A DNA stretch of 64,000 nucleotides. It comes from Clitopilus passeckerianus (Eukaryota > Basidiomycota > Agaricomycetes > Agaricales > Entolomataceae). The stretch is from assembly GCA_944990035.1 (NCBI GenBank), contig CALYLX010000124.1, positions 1 through 64,000 of the forward strand. The letters run 5' to 3'. The notes beneath the pieces are model-generated. The model ran no database searches. It saw nothing but the letters and a program-made list of their open reading frames with translations, and was not told the DNA's origin. Shown here in pieces: positions 1 to 10,825 of the stretch (within the stretch, counting starts at the first letter, position 1; every line of letters begins with the position of its first letter). The position numbers and the translations under genes are program-made.

Positions 1-65
1 GTACTTCGTTCAGTTACGTATTGCTAAGGTTAATTGCGTCCTGTTACGAGAACTCATCAGCACCT
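1..65 (+). other. Sequencing adapter plus native barcode left on the contig end (not genomic)
   Basis: Bases 1-25 match the Oxford Nanopore ligation adapter as I remember it. Bases 26-33 (AAGGTTAA) and 58-65 (CAGCACCT) match the two flanks of the native barcoding kit, and the 24 bases between them (34-57) match native barcode 20. The telomere follows with no other sequence in between. This should be trimmed before annotation. It also shows that a read started at a ligated molecule end lying in telomeric DNA. Confidence 0.93.
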
Positions 66-195
66 AAACCCTAAACCCTAAACCCTAAACCCTAAACCCT
101 AAACCCTAAACCCTAAACCCTAAACCCTAAACCCTAAACCCTAAACCCTAAACCCTAACCCTAAACCCTAACCCTAAACCCTAAACCCTAACCCT
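66..195 (+). repeat. Telomere, C-rich strand, (CCCTAAA)n with CCCTAA variants
   Basis: About sixteen CCCTAAA 7-mers run from the terminus, and three CCCTAA 6-mers are mixed into the inner part (about 154-195). The C-rich strand read 5' to 3' at the left end is the correct orientation for a chromosome terminus. The dominant unit is TTTAGGG (plant-type) rather than the TTAGGG usual in fungi. The true length may be longer because the read end or assembly may have truncated it. Confidence 0.95.
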
Positions 196-660
196 TGATG
201 GACATCGTCAAGATAGCCGTTAGTATGGATGATGCAATGCGCCTTGGGCAGTTCCGCTACAGCCACTCGTCGAGATGATCGAACTCACCACTCCACTGGT
301 TTCTCCGTGCCACAGGGGAAATGTCTAGAAGGTGCAGAATCCGATCGTGGCCTCACGAGGACCCGAGTTCAGCTGTTTCGTGACATCTCGTTATGTTTAC
401 ATTTCGTCATGTTAACGTTTCGCCGTTCCATCGCGTCTCGGACTTTAGCAAGTCAACAACGAAAATAGCGCGCCAAGCTAAGTAAGTATAACACATGATA
501 AGGAGTCCCGCATGGTTGCACGACGGAGCACCGTGTGGTGACAGGTAAACACATGTCGACGGACTGATGAGCTGTATATAAACAGCGAAAGTTCTGGCCA
601 GGTGGTTTCATCAACCTCTGGGACTTTCCAGACATCGCATCGCCTTACACGCCTACTCTA

Positions 661-677
661 TCCCTAACCCTAAACCC
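661..677 (+). repeat. Interstitial telomeric repeat scrap
   Basis: Just over two units (CCCTAA then CCCTAAA) sit about 465 bp inside the telomere in the same orientation as the terminal tract. It could be a remnant of an earlier terminus or of telomere-mediated repair. Confidence 0.7.
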
Positions 678-1097
678 TCATATCGGAGTTAGTTTCTCCG
701 GTTACGAAGAGCATATGAGTAAGCCGGGCAAAGTATGCCGTGGACTCAGGTAGGGTCTTGGTAAGCCCCACTTTATTGTCCAATGGCAGAAATCCTTATG
801 CTCTGGGTAAGTCTAAAAATAGTGCGTTTGCACCCGGAATTTGCTGTGGATAGCACTCCGGGTTATTCTGGCTAATCACATGGACCTGAATGAGCCTTAT
901 AAAAGGCGAAAGTCCGGTACCCGTTTGAAACTAACAAACGGACTTGTCCGATTAGCTCTCACCTACAAGGTCGCCAACTCCTCACTTCGTCTCGCTTCGC
1001 TCGCCTCGTTCGTCGAAGGCGCCCTCCCTAAACTCTGGTTGCTGCTCAAATCACGGCTCTCCCGCTACCACGTCCAGCTATACCCGCTGACTGGACA

Positions 1098-1433
1098 ATG
1101 ATCAATACATCCAACCCACCGGCAGAGCAGAGTGGACCTAGAAGCAGCACTGGTAGTCAGGCTCCGACTGCACTTGTGTTCAAGAATTCTTCAGCGCACC
1201 GTTTCCAACAAACCCTGCCAGTGGCTGCAGGATCAGTATCCTCAGGCTCTCGTGACAAGGGGAAGAAACGGGCTCAACCAAGTGATTTTCATCCAGGTCC
1301 AAACTTGGGCCTATCACGGGTGATGTACCGCAAGCCCCGAACTTGTCTTTGCTGTGGCGGAGACAAATGTAAGGGGAGAGGCGGAGAACACTACTGTCCA
1401 AACTTTGCTGGCTCCAGTGCAAGCGGTTCATGA
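1098..1433 (+). CDS. Short cysteine-rich ORF, possible transposon zinc-knuckle remnant
   Basis: An open frame of 111 codons near the telomere. Its C-terminal third carries closely spaced cysteines, with a CxCC then KCKGRGG then HYC arrangement, after a serine/glycine-rich basic segment. This resembles zinc-knuckle tails seen in basidiomycete transposon-encoded proteins, but I cannot name a family. There is no transposase core or terminal repeat around it. It may be a fragment or a chance ORF. Confidence 0.2.
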   Translation: MINTSNPPAEQSGPRSSTGSQAPTALVFKNSSAHRFQQTLPVAAGSVSSGSRDKGKKRAQPSDFHPGPNLGLSRVMYRKPRTCLCCGGDKCKGRGGEHYCPNFAGSSASGS

Positions 1434-1920
1434 AGGTATGTTTGATATTTCTGTCTGTGTAGGTGTTCAAGTGCTAATTCTGACTCGGAAAACATTTTGC
1501 AGTCTACGAAACACATTCCGATACTCAATTGCAATATAATCAATACTTTTCTTTGGTAAGGCTACCCGTTCACTGATTTCCTGCCGATTTCTTTGGTCTC
1601 GTCGGGCTGGTGGTTGCTACGATACGGTAGTACATGTACCTCATCAATTAATTTCCGTTCTCCCTCGCTCCATCGGCAATTAATTAATTAATTTTTTCGA
1701 AACGCTTCGCGAACCCCCAACTATAGTTAAAGTGCCAATGTTTTGTCTACAAATGCTCAAGCTTGGGAACACCTCGTTTTTAGTCCATGTGTTGACTCTG
1801 TGGCTGTGGTGGGTCGGGCCGACGGAAACGTCACCATCAGCTTCGCCTCATCCCCAACTGTCATCGAACCAGTGCACTGTACTTCGCTTACCCTGGCCGA
1901 GATAATCTTCCTCTATTACC

Positions 1921-4827
1921 ATGTCGACCGACAAGCATCCCAACGCTGAGCAGCTAGAGTCAGCCACAAAGGGCTTCGATCATCTCTTCTCGAACGACCT
2001 CGCTGGTGCCAAAGCTCACCTCGATGGAAAGGATGACCCGTTTCACCTACTCGGCGCGGGAGTTGTCGCATTTCTGGAAGCTGCGCTTGGAATGGAAGTG
2101 AGCTCGTTCAAGAATCTGCAGTATAACTTGCTCAACTCTTGTAGACAGGGCTCATGGCTGAAGCAACGCGCAGTTTAACACTGTCAGAAGCTGGGTCACG
2201 CCAACAACTCAAAGCACCCAAGTCTCAGACGAATCAGCGATTTCCAGCAGGAATGGAGTTTGAGATTCTCAACGCCGATGCTGTTGTACTTCTTGGGCTT
2301 ACCCATGCTCTGGGGTAAGTGCTCGCCGCCACTATTTTCGCCAGCGGGGCTAACGGCGTCTACCAGTGAAACTTACATGGGGTATCTGCAGTGCATGTAT
2401 GTCTTCTGGCTGAACGGGTCGATGTTATGCTGATATCTCCACAGGTACTCTTTGAACAAGTAGGTTCCGGCCACTTTTCTGTCCTTGACCGCCCTGATGT
2501 TGTTTTTCAGCGCCCACTCCAAATTCACGAAGCTATACAAGACGGTGTTTCCCCAAGGCCTCGATTCTTATATGACTCCAGGAACGACGCCGGCACCCTC
2601 ACGCAAGCCATCCAAGTCATCTCTTTCTATCTCTGGATCGACTCAATCCCTAGCCGAGAAATCAAGGTCAAAACCAACGACGCCCACGACAGGTTTCTTC
2701 TCTCGCCTCACGGGCTCACTAAGTTCGGCATCAAGCTCGTCTTCGAACTTGACGGTACCCGGAGAACGTGATGCTGCGGACCTTCCGCCTGATGGTCCCG
2801 TGGAGGAACTGATAGTTGCAGGAACAGCTTTCGGTACGTTGCATCGGTTCTGGCAAGTGCTTGGTTCTGAAATACTCACAGGTTATGGCTTGTTCAATCT
2901 TGTATTCTCGCTGCTCCCAAAGAAAGTCCAGTATGTGCTACGTCGTCTCCTGCCTTGACATATCTGACATCGTAGCAGAGGACTTGTTGGATTTTTGGGC
3001 TACAAACACGATCGCGGACTCGCCTTGAAAGCACTCGCCGTTTCCGCAGCCAAGACCGACGTTCATTCCGTGTTTGCTGGGTCAGTTCTCACTAGTCTAA
3101 GCCCACAACCTTTTCTAATTTCCGAATTCCGCAGGCTCGTCTTGATGACATATAATGGCGTCGTCCTTTTGCTTTCCGGTTTCCAAGCAGACGAGGAGCA
3201 CATCATCAAGCAATACAAGGCAATCGTCGAAAAGTGCGTTTGGCTCAGCTTTACTATTTCCCCCCACTAATTGACAATTAGAATTGAGCCTCGTTATCCG
3301 GATGGAGCTTTGTGGGTCCTCAACAGGGTACGTCATCGTCGCTATGTTTTCAAGTCCAATTGCTGACATTTGTGTAGGCTAAGATCCTGCGCATGTCCTC
3401 CGACCCCGAGGGTGCTATTAGAGTGCTGAGGGAGGGACTACGACCCGAACGGCCCCATTCATTTGCTCAAGCCGACTCGTTGGCATGTTTTATGAGTTAT
3501 ATGCACCGAAAGCCGTGCTTACACGAGTCTTAGCTGATCTTCGAGCTGGCTTGGACGCTGCTCGGGCAGAGGAAGTATCAAGAGTCGGCCGACATGTTCC
3601 TCAAGATGACAGAGTTGAACAGCTGGTTCGTTACGCGCCAGGACTTATTTTGAGGAGGGACTGACATCATCAATAGGAGCCACGCCACGTACTACTTCCT
3701 TGCTGCAGGTACGTCTCAACTTTACCGCTACTGTACATATTACTCATATTTCAATTAGGCTGCCACATATCGCTCGGAAACGTTGCCAAAGCCCAGGAAC
3801 TACTCGACGCTATCCCAGGCCTAATCGACAAGAGGAAGGTTGGAGGCAAGGATCTGCCTACCGAAGTCTTCATTAAGAAGAAGAGTACGTTACCCTTAAA
3901 GCTGTCGGCGACTGATCCCAACTGACATCCATTTCAATCAGTGGAGTTCTTGAAAGCGAAGCAAACGAGGCGAGGTGGCAAAGAGGAAGAGTATGCTCAG
4001 GCGATCAAGATCAGCATTGCAGAAGGTATGTGTTCGTTTGCTATGACATCCAGGCTTCTCGACTAATTACTCCTTACCTCCAGAACTTGCAATCTGTGAG
4101 CATCGTTTCGTATCGAGTTCATCAGAACATTCCCGACTAACATTGTTTACTAGTCTGGAACACGCATGCACGAATTGAGCGAAGACTGGCGTTGGCCCAC
4201 GTACAAGAATGGACGTCGCTAACACCTGCTCTGACTGGTCCTCTGGCGGCAGTAACTGTCCCCACTAATCCTCCCGCTACACCGAGCGCCCTGCTGAAGA
4301 CTGCTTACACGACTGGACCAATGGAGACACCATTCCCGAGGACACCCGTTACGCCGAGCACGCAACTCAGCTCTACGGCATCGTCTGTAGGAAACCCCAA
4401 CAACCTACCAGACCTCGACACCACCGACGAGCTTGCGCTACGGTCCTTACTTCTCGGCATCAACCACCGCACGGCCGGGCACTTCGACGCTTCCCGCGTC
4501 TTCCTCAAGGACGCCTGCGCTCACCAAGCAAATCTCAAGACTAGCACCTGGATTGGCGGCGTCGCGATGTTCGAGCTCGCTGTCCTCGAGCTGAAGATGA
4601 TTGATGCCAAAGCCAAGGGATTGTCGGTTGGCGGGGCCATTCAGATCCATGAAGCCGCGAAGATGTTGAACGAGTGGGATAGAGCTTTGAAGAGCGCAGA
4701 AAAGAAGTTAGACGCTGCGGGAGGATTAGCCGGAGGTGGAAACGTAGACCTCTCGTCGAGGTTGGACAGTAGAATCGAGATGATGAGGGACGAGATTAAG
4801 ACCAAACGTGCTCATCTCGGCATTTAG
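1921..4827 (+). CDS. IML2: IML2/TTC39-family outer-membrane/inclusion-clearance protein
   Basis: A multi-exon gene of about a dozen introns of 45-70 bp. Spliced by eye it gives the conserved run [18 protein letters not shown], then [32 protein letters not shown] and, near the middle, [16 protein letters not shown]. These are hallmarks of the fungal IML2 / animal TTC39 family (DUF3808), built of TPR-like helices. IML2 family proteins are linked to the mitochondrial outer membrane and to clearance of inclusion bodies with lipid droplets. The C-terminal exon (from about 4150) has a low-complexity Pro/Thr linker and then a conserved helical end. The ATG at 1921 opens directly into the family N-terminus. 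It is the most telomere-proximal gene, about 1.7 kb from the repeat. Confidence 0.87.
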
Positions 4828-5220
4828 ACGTCTCCCTAACCTCTACTTATAGACCAGTTATCATCGAGCCACAATCGTCGTTACAGGTTCCCTTTATATT
4901 AGAGCTAAACTGTATCTCATAATTACAACAATACACGAAGATCCTTCCAGCCTTGCATGACCAAAATGTAACCTGACATCCAAATACAACATCTCATCAT
5001 GGATCTCGTCTTGAGAGGATATGGTCGACGATAAACAGGTACATTATGCAGATGCCGCACACCAGCCAAGGGTGAACGAAGCTGAACTCGAATGAACAGT
5101 CACCCAACAAGTAGAAAGCCAAAAAATGATAGCATTGGATGCAACTCTAAGCATGATTACGATGACTATATGAAATAAGACGTCCCCTCCCCACTCAATG
5201 CCGTATGAATATCGAATATA
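4828..5220. other. Convergent 3' intergenic region
   Basis: About 390 bp between the ends of IML2 (+) and the pyruvate dehydrogenase gene (-). It is AT-rich, with no ORF or repeat that I can support, and presumably holds both 3' UTRs and poly(A) signals. Confidence 0.6.
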
Positions 5221-6767
5221 TCAATCTAGTAGTAGTGGGTCTGGAGAATGTCTCGTCAGCGATGGGTCGGATACCAAGAACGAAAAACGACTGGCCTCCT
5301 CACGCTCACGACCCCTCATGAAGGGTGGCTCAGTACCCTTGTAGTAGATATCGGTCCAGAGGTCCTTAGTGGCGGGCTCAGGAGACTTCTTGGCCTCCTC
5401 GACAGCAGCGTCAACTTCGGCCTTGGCCTCCTTGTCCAGAGCCTAAAACGTGTGCGTCAGCGAGAAGCTCGAAGTGACGAAGAGGAGAATACTAACCTTG
5501 AGGTCCTGCTCGGTGGCGACACCCCACTCTTCGATGTAGCGTTGAAGACCGCGGATGGGGTCTTGGGTGCTACGCATCCTCTGGACTTCCTCACGGGTAC
5601 GGTATGTGGTTCCGGGGTCGGACATGCTGTAGGTGACGGTCAGTACCATACAAACTACCAGATGTTTGAATGCCTTACGAGTGACCGCCGTAACGGTAGG
5701 TGACGAACTCGAGAAGTAGGGGACCCTTCTCCTGGTCGACGGCCCAGTTCCTGGCGTACTTGACGGCTTGGAGGGTGGCAATGATGTCCATTCCGTTGAC
5801 CTTGAGGCCGGCAATCTTGTCACCACGGGTGAAGTATTCGGTGTTGGAGGAGCTGCGCTCGGCAGAGGTACCCATTCCGTACTTGTTGTTCTCGCAGACG
5901 AAGATGGTGGGGAGGTTCCAGAGCTTGGCCTATAGACACAGGAATATCAGCGTTTGCACGAGAATAAGAAGTTGTAGGTAATTACCATGTTAAAGGCCTC
6001 GAAGACCTGGCCCTGGTTGCTGGCACCGTCACCATACATGGCGAAGGTGCAGTTCTTCTCGCCCATGTACTTCTGTGCAAAGGAAGCACCGGCACCGACC
6101 GGGACCTGAGCACCAACGATACCGTTGCCTCCGAAGAAGCTTGGTGTGAAGATGTGCATGGAGCCGCCCTTGCCGTTTGACATGCCAGCTTGGCGACCTA
6201 GGAGTTCGCCAATGACGCCAGTGACAGTTCCTCCACGGAGGACGGCGAAGGGGTGGCAGCGGTAGCCAGTAATGACTCGGTCATCCTTAGCAATACCGTG
6301 CTCCATCCCGACAGAAACGGCTTCCTATAACAGGAGGGTCAGTCGATGAACAAAATATATTGCTTGTAATTTCCGAACCTGCCCGATGGCCAAATGGCAG
6401 AAACCGCGAATGAGCTTGGCCTTGTAGAGCGCGTCAGCAGCCATTTCCATCCGCCTGACAAGCTGCATTTGCTTGTACATCGTCAGGAGCTGGTCCTTCG
6501 TCACGTCCACCTCGAGGTTTGGCAAATCGCATTTGTACGACTGGAATGAGTCCTCGTGCAGCTTGACTGTGAATGGCTGGGCGGGGTCCTTAGGTGCGTC
6601 GGTCTGCAGCTGGGTGGTGTCTGCTGATGTTTGAATACCACGAATACCACGAAGAGCCTGTCAAAAATGGCCAAATTGGATCTACGTCAGCAAAAGCGCG
6701 TGCAGTGTAACAAGCCGAATTCACTGACCACAGTCCTGGAAAGCCTTAGTCGTGCTAGCGAGGCCAT
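5221..6767 (-). CDS. PDA1: Pyruvate dehydrogenase E1 component, alpha subunit
   Basis: Mitochondrial E1 alpha, which with E1 beta decarboxylates pyruvate using thiamine diphosphate. The first exon encodes a short Arg/Ser/Leu-rich presequence (MASLARLRLSRTV) and ends at a GTCAGT donor (reverse strand). The next exon carries the mature N-terminus. Visible motifs in order are the LVRRMEMAADALYKAK helix, HLAIGQ, RCHPFAVLRGG, the cofactor motif YGDGASNQGQVFEAFNM, RNWAVDQEKGPLLLE, and the regulatory phosphorylation loop YGGHSMSDPGTTYRTREE. The C-terminal tail after MRGREREE is read to a TGA at 5221 and is less certain, because an extra intron there cannot be excluded. The ATG is set by the presequence. 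Confidence 0.95.
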
Positions 6768-7170
6768 TTTTTAGAAAACCGAAAGGAAAAATAGGAAGAA
6801 AGAGGTGGTTGGCACAGGAGAGCCTACGTAGCGGAGGAGGAGGTGGAACGGTAAACGACGGGAAATTATTTTGTTGGGGATGCCTGTTGTTTAAATTACC
6901 CCGAATAGCCAAACAACGCCGCCGCGATCATTCCAAATGCGGCCGCTCACTGCACCGCTTAGATTATAAGGCCATTGGGGAGATAAGTGGAGGAATATCG
7001 GTCAAGCGAAGGATAGTGGCATGATACCGCAAGCTTCTGGAGGAGAATGTAAGATTTCATCTGTCGGCCCCGCGTTGACAGGACATTCCACAATCTCACA
7101 GGAGAGCAAAGAGTTGACGAAGCAAGTTAAATTCGGAACATGGAGCTATATCATGACAACAGAAAGTGTA
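6768..7170. other. Upstream region of the E1 alpha gene / downstream of DSK2
   Basis: About 400 bp. Both neighbours are on the minus strand, so this holds the E1 alpha promoter and the DSK2 3' end. It is GC-mixed, with a purine-rich stretch at 6778-6850. No specific site is recognised. Confidence 0.5.
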
Positions 7171-8547
7171 TTACAGTCCGCCTCCGCCAAGAATGTATTC
7201 GATGGCTGAGTGTACATTCCCTGCAGTCGCGAGCAATGCACGAACGTTCTGCTGCGCGTTCGTGAATCCCATATCTTGCAGTTGCTTCAGAGGTCCTGTT
7301 AGCTGAACTTTCTCGATACCAATACCGAAACGAAACGAACCTGTAGCTGAACCTGGAACCTCTCCTCAGGCGGCCGCGAGTCGGCAGGCGGGGGAGAAGT
7401 TGCACCTGGACCGCCGCCAAACGCATTTCCTCCGCCGAAGACCTGTTGCATCTGTTGCAGTTGCTGAAGCATAGCGAAAGGATTCGGTTGGTTGCCGGTG
7501 TTGGCACCGCCTGCACCTGCGCCTGCACCAGTCCCAGCGGTAGGCGTAGCTGTGTTCGCAGCCGCATTTGGGTCGCCCGGTGCGGGGAAAGAGTTTTGAC
7601 CTTGACCAGCACCGAAACCGGCGAAGGCACCATTGGGGTCCTGGAACATGGAGGCCATCTGCAGCATTTGCTGGAGTTGTTGAGGGTTCGACCTATTTAA
7701 CGAACGAAAGAGTTAAAAAACATGAAAATTCAAGAGTAAAGTAAACCGTCACATCATTTCCTGGAATCGAGGGCTGCTGAATACTTCGCGAACTTGCGGG
7801 CCCATGCTTTGCAGTTGTGGGTTGGAGGCGATGATTTGGTCAATAACTTGGGGATTCTGCATCATCGACGCCATTTGCTGGAGGAACTGTGGCGAGTTTA
7901 GCATCGTTTGCATCTGGTGCTCCATCAGAAACCATTGTTAGAGAGGAGAAGGAAACACGTACCATATTCGGGTCGTTGGGGTTCAAACCCATATCAGAGA
8001 ACGGGTTGACGCCTGCCATGGCACCAAATCCTCGGTGGCTATTGAGTTGTGTAAGAGGATCTTGTGGGTTTTGACCAGTTTGCATGGTAGGTAGAGCCTG
8101 AGGCGCAGGAGCACTTGATTGGCCTGTTCGAGCGGCGCCTTTTACCATGTGGATGGTATGCGCCGACTGGATCTTGTAAACCGACAGCAGGTCGTCATCC
8201 TAAGACTGAATGAGCTCATTTTTTCCTGGTATTAGAGACGTTATTAGTATACCTTCAGTACTCTACCTGAAAAATTGTCAGTTTGGACGAGATGACCGAG
8301 ATGAAAGCTGGTAGAACATACCGGCATAAATCAGTCTCTGCCTCTCCGCCTCGACATCAGCCTTCTCTGCGACAGCCTTCTTGAGGTCCAGCACCGTCTT
8401 GTCCGTCGATATCGATATTTGGAGCTTCAGCTCGCTAGGGCCTGAGTTGATTGGTTATCCATTTCAGCCGTTGAAACTCGGAAATTTGAGCTTCATTATC
8501 TTACCCTTGATGTTTATTTGTATTTCGCTTCCTGCTTGATCTGACAT
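7171..8547 (-). CDS. DSK2: Ubiquilin / ubiquitin shuttle receptor Dsk2
   Basis: Carries polyubiquitinated clients to the 26S proteasome. The N-terminal ubiquitin-like domain is spread over small exons (8160-8547) with readable pieces [22 protein letters not shown] and [15 protein letters not shown]. It is followed by STI1-type Met/Gln-rich repeats ([38 protein letters not shown]). A long Ala/Gly/Thr/Pro linker comes next. The protein ends in a UBA domain whose [19 protein letters not shown] and SAIEYILGG are typical. Domain order and size fit the family. Start ATG 8547 gives the UBL directly. The GC-rich linker encodes long open frames on other strands that are not genes. Confidence 0.93.
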
Positions 8548-9064
8548 CTCCGTTTCCGTTGGTTACGCTGTTATTGGCGTCTGCGATAAATTAGAAGATG
8601 GGAGAAGGAAGTCGAAGGGAGAGTTGAACGACGGTAATGATTACGCCAGACAGATGATGGAATCTGAGAAGCGTGACCAGCCCCCAAAAGCACGTGATCT
8701 GAACGCGTCTCCAAAACAAAGCGACGAACAAGTTCGCCCTGCAAGTTTCGCCGAGTATGATAGCGTTCCAAAGTAGCTAGGTCAGACGATTCATTCATTT
8801 CTTTCTATCTACTACTATAGTCTACATACTCCAATGTGAGGCTAGCTCCCAACCCTTCTATTTGAATACTATTGTACTCGTATGGGTTCTACGTGGAGGT
8901 TTCCCCTTCACTTGTCACTTGACTCAGATGGAGTCGAGAAGTCGAGCCAGACAAGACGGCACTGAGAGAGTACATTATAAAGCCGCTTATAGCTCAAATA
9001 GCGAGGCACATACCCCAATCTGGATAGCAACGCGCCATGTATATCGTTCGTAAGTGACATCTAC
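8548..9064. other. Intergenic region upstream of DSK2
   Basis: About 520 bp between the DSK2 start and the 3' end of an F-box-like gene on the same strand. A 75-codon minus-strand frame (8571-8798) shows no family signal and is treated as 5' leader sequence. Confidence 0.5.
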
Positions 9065-10315
9065 CTAGTCTCGAAGTTCATCCCTAATTTGGGTAATTGG
9101 AACCCAAGCCTTGCCTGTAACCACGCCCGCATCATTTTCAATGACCAGGAAACGTATCTGCTTGAGAGCGGGAAACATGGCTTTCATTCGTCGACACATC
9201 TTTACCCATGGATCAAGGTCTGCATCCAGAGCACCCCGCGAATCGCAAGTGATCATAAGGTTTTGAACCTTGGAAGAAGGCAGTGACTTCAAGATTGACC
9301 ACATGGCTGCTGCGAGTACGGAGGAGCCCCCATGTACCGTATCGATTCCCATCCCAACTGTTGTAACGTTCACGCACCTGGAGAGGCCCACAATGTTGTA
9401 GACCGGTCTGCAAAACCTTCCTAAAGAACTTTCTAATAGTGACGTGTTATATTTCAATATATGACGGGATGAGTCTCAAATAACGTACTTTCTAAGTTGC
9501 GATATCTATCAAATTCAGATAGAAGCCGTTAATACCAGATCCTACACGTGAAAGGAACTGTCCCAGAGATTGGAGGTATTTATCGGCCTCTACTCGCGGT
9601 GGGACCGGTAACTGAAGGAAGAGTGATTCAACAACTACATTGATGTCGTTTTATCTGTACGGATCCCGTATCTCATTAAAGATGGAGAGAGATACGGAAT
9701 CGAGTGCTGCAAAGTGTAGGTTCTTGAAGTACCTCCGGTCCTGCTCCAGAACATCACAGTGTGACCTGTCCATGTGGCTGAGATAAATGTTGTAGAGCGT
9801 GAACCGAGGCTTCGTCTGCGGAAACCTCTCCCATAGCAGTAGGATATCTTGAGTATTATGGAAACCCAATGAATCCAGGAGGATATCCTTGGCTGTGAGA
9901 TGGGAGATAACTCGAGCATTATTCTAGGGATCAATATTGCGGCCATGTCAATCAGCTCGATGCGATTCAACTGTCGTAACTTGGCAGCCAGAGTTCGAGT
10001 ATCACCACGCTCACGACATACATGACCGCGAGCGTTAAAGGCATTGTTTATCCGCAGAATTTTAATGGACCTTGCGATGGTGGTATGCGGGGAAGCAATG
10101 AGAAGGAGGAACCGGTCGAATTTCTTAGCTCCACGATCCTTTCCTTCGAAGTTGAGACATGTAAAAAGCATGTTTCGGCTGATATAGACGACTTACCGAC
10201 AAGCCAAGGCAAGTGACAGGAGGTTGCAGCGATCTACATACTCAGAGATATCGGTGACAAGCTCGGGGAGAAGAATGGGTTGAGAAGACGCAGTCGTCGA
10301 TCCCTGGGCAGGCAT
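9065..10315 (-). CDS. F-box-like protein, Agaricomycete type
   Basis: The N-terminus contains an F-box-like segment, LLPELVTDISEYVDRCNLLS followed by LALACR, right after a short Ser/Thr/Gln leader. The rest is a hydrophobic leucine-rich protein with typical fragments such as LRQLNRIELIDMA, FKNLHFAALDSVSLSIF and KVQNLMITCD. Such proteins usually act as substrate adaptors of SCF ubiquitin ligases, but substrates are unknown. Exons are joined by short introns. Near 9890-9930 the coherent reading frame changes phase without an obvious GT...AG pair, so there may be a one-base error or a real frameshift. The ATG at 10315 is chosen because it precedes the F-box closely. Function is inferred from the F-box only. 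Confidence 0.55.
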
Positions 10316-10825
10316 TTGTGGGTATATCAGGTGAGTCGTCCCTCTGAAAGGTGCTGCCATATATAACACCTTCGTTCCGACCTTCACGGATTAGGCTCAC
10401 GTACGATCAGTCACTTCATTGCTATGCACAGTACCTGGATAAATATTTGACCGATGGTGGAATCCGGGGTTGAAGGGATGGAGATGTGTATCACAACTAC
10501 GCTGACCCCAGTAATTGGTGTTGAGAAGAGGCTGAAACCCTGCAGCAAGTGATTGGGTGTGTATATAGAGTTCGTGGTTTAAAGTTTGCGAACTTTAACG
10601 AAAAGAACAACCAATTTTTGAGTGGAACTCTGAGGACGTATTGAAAGTGAGGACCGGGCAAATCACACCACGACCATATCTAATGGCACCTATCGATCCA
10701 TCGTAGAAGCCCTGACAGGCTACAGCCATCATCATATTCGTGGTTATATGTAATTGTAGCCTCCTAACGGGATTAAATGATCGAACCCTAGTAGGAGACT
10801 AATATCGGGTAGTATAATACGTATT
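10316..10825. other. Intergenic region between the F-box-like gene and the ABC exporter
   Basis: About 510 bp, AT-leaning, holding the F-box gene promoter and the ABC gene 3' region. Nothing else is supported. Confidence 0.5.

Larger units (their letters stand above)
196..1920. other. Subtelomeric spacer, 1.7 kb
   Basis: There is no conserved gene here. It contains an interstitial telomere scrap (661-677), a cysteine-rich ORF (1098-1433), and an ATTA-rich stretch at about 1676-1696. The stretch just before 1921 is presumably the promoter of the first gene. No helicase-like (TLO/RecQ) subtelomeric gene is visible. Confidence 0.6.

Noticed and set aside
5248..5703. 151-codon plus-strand frame
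   Set aside because: Antisense to the conserved C-terminal exons of pyruvate dehydrogenase E1 alpha.
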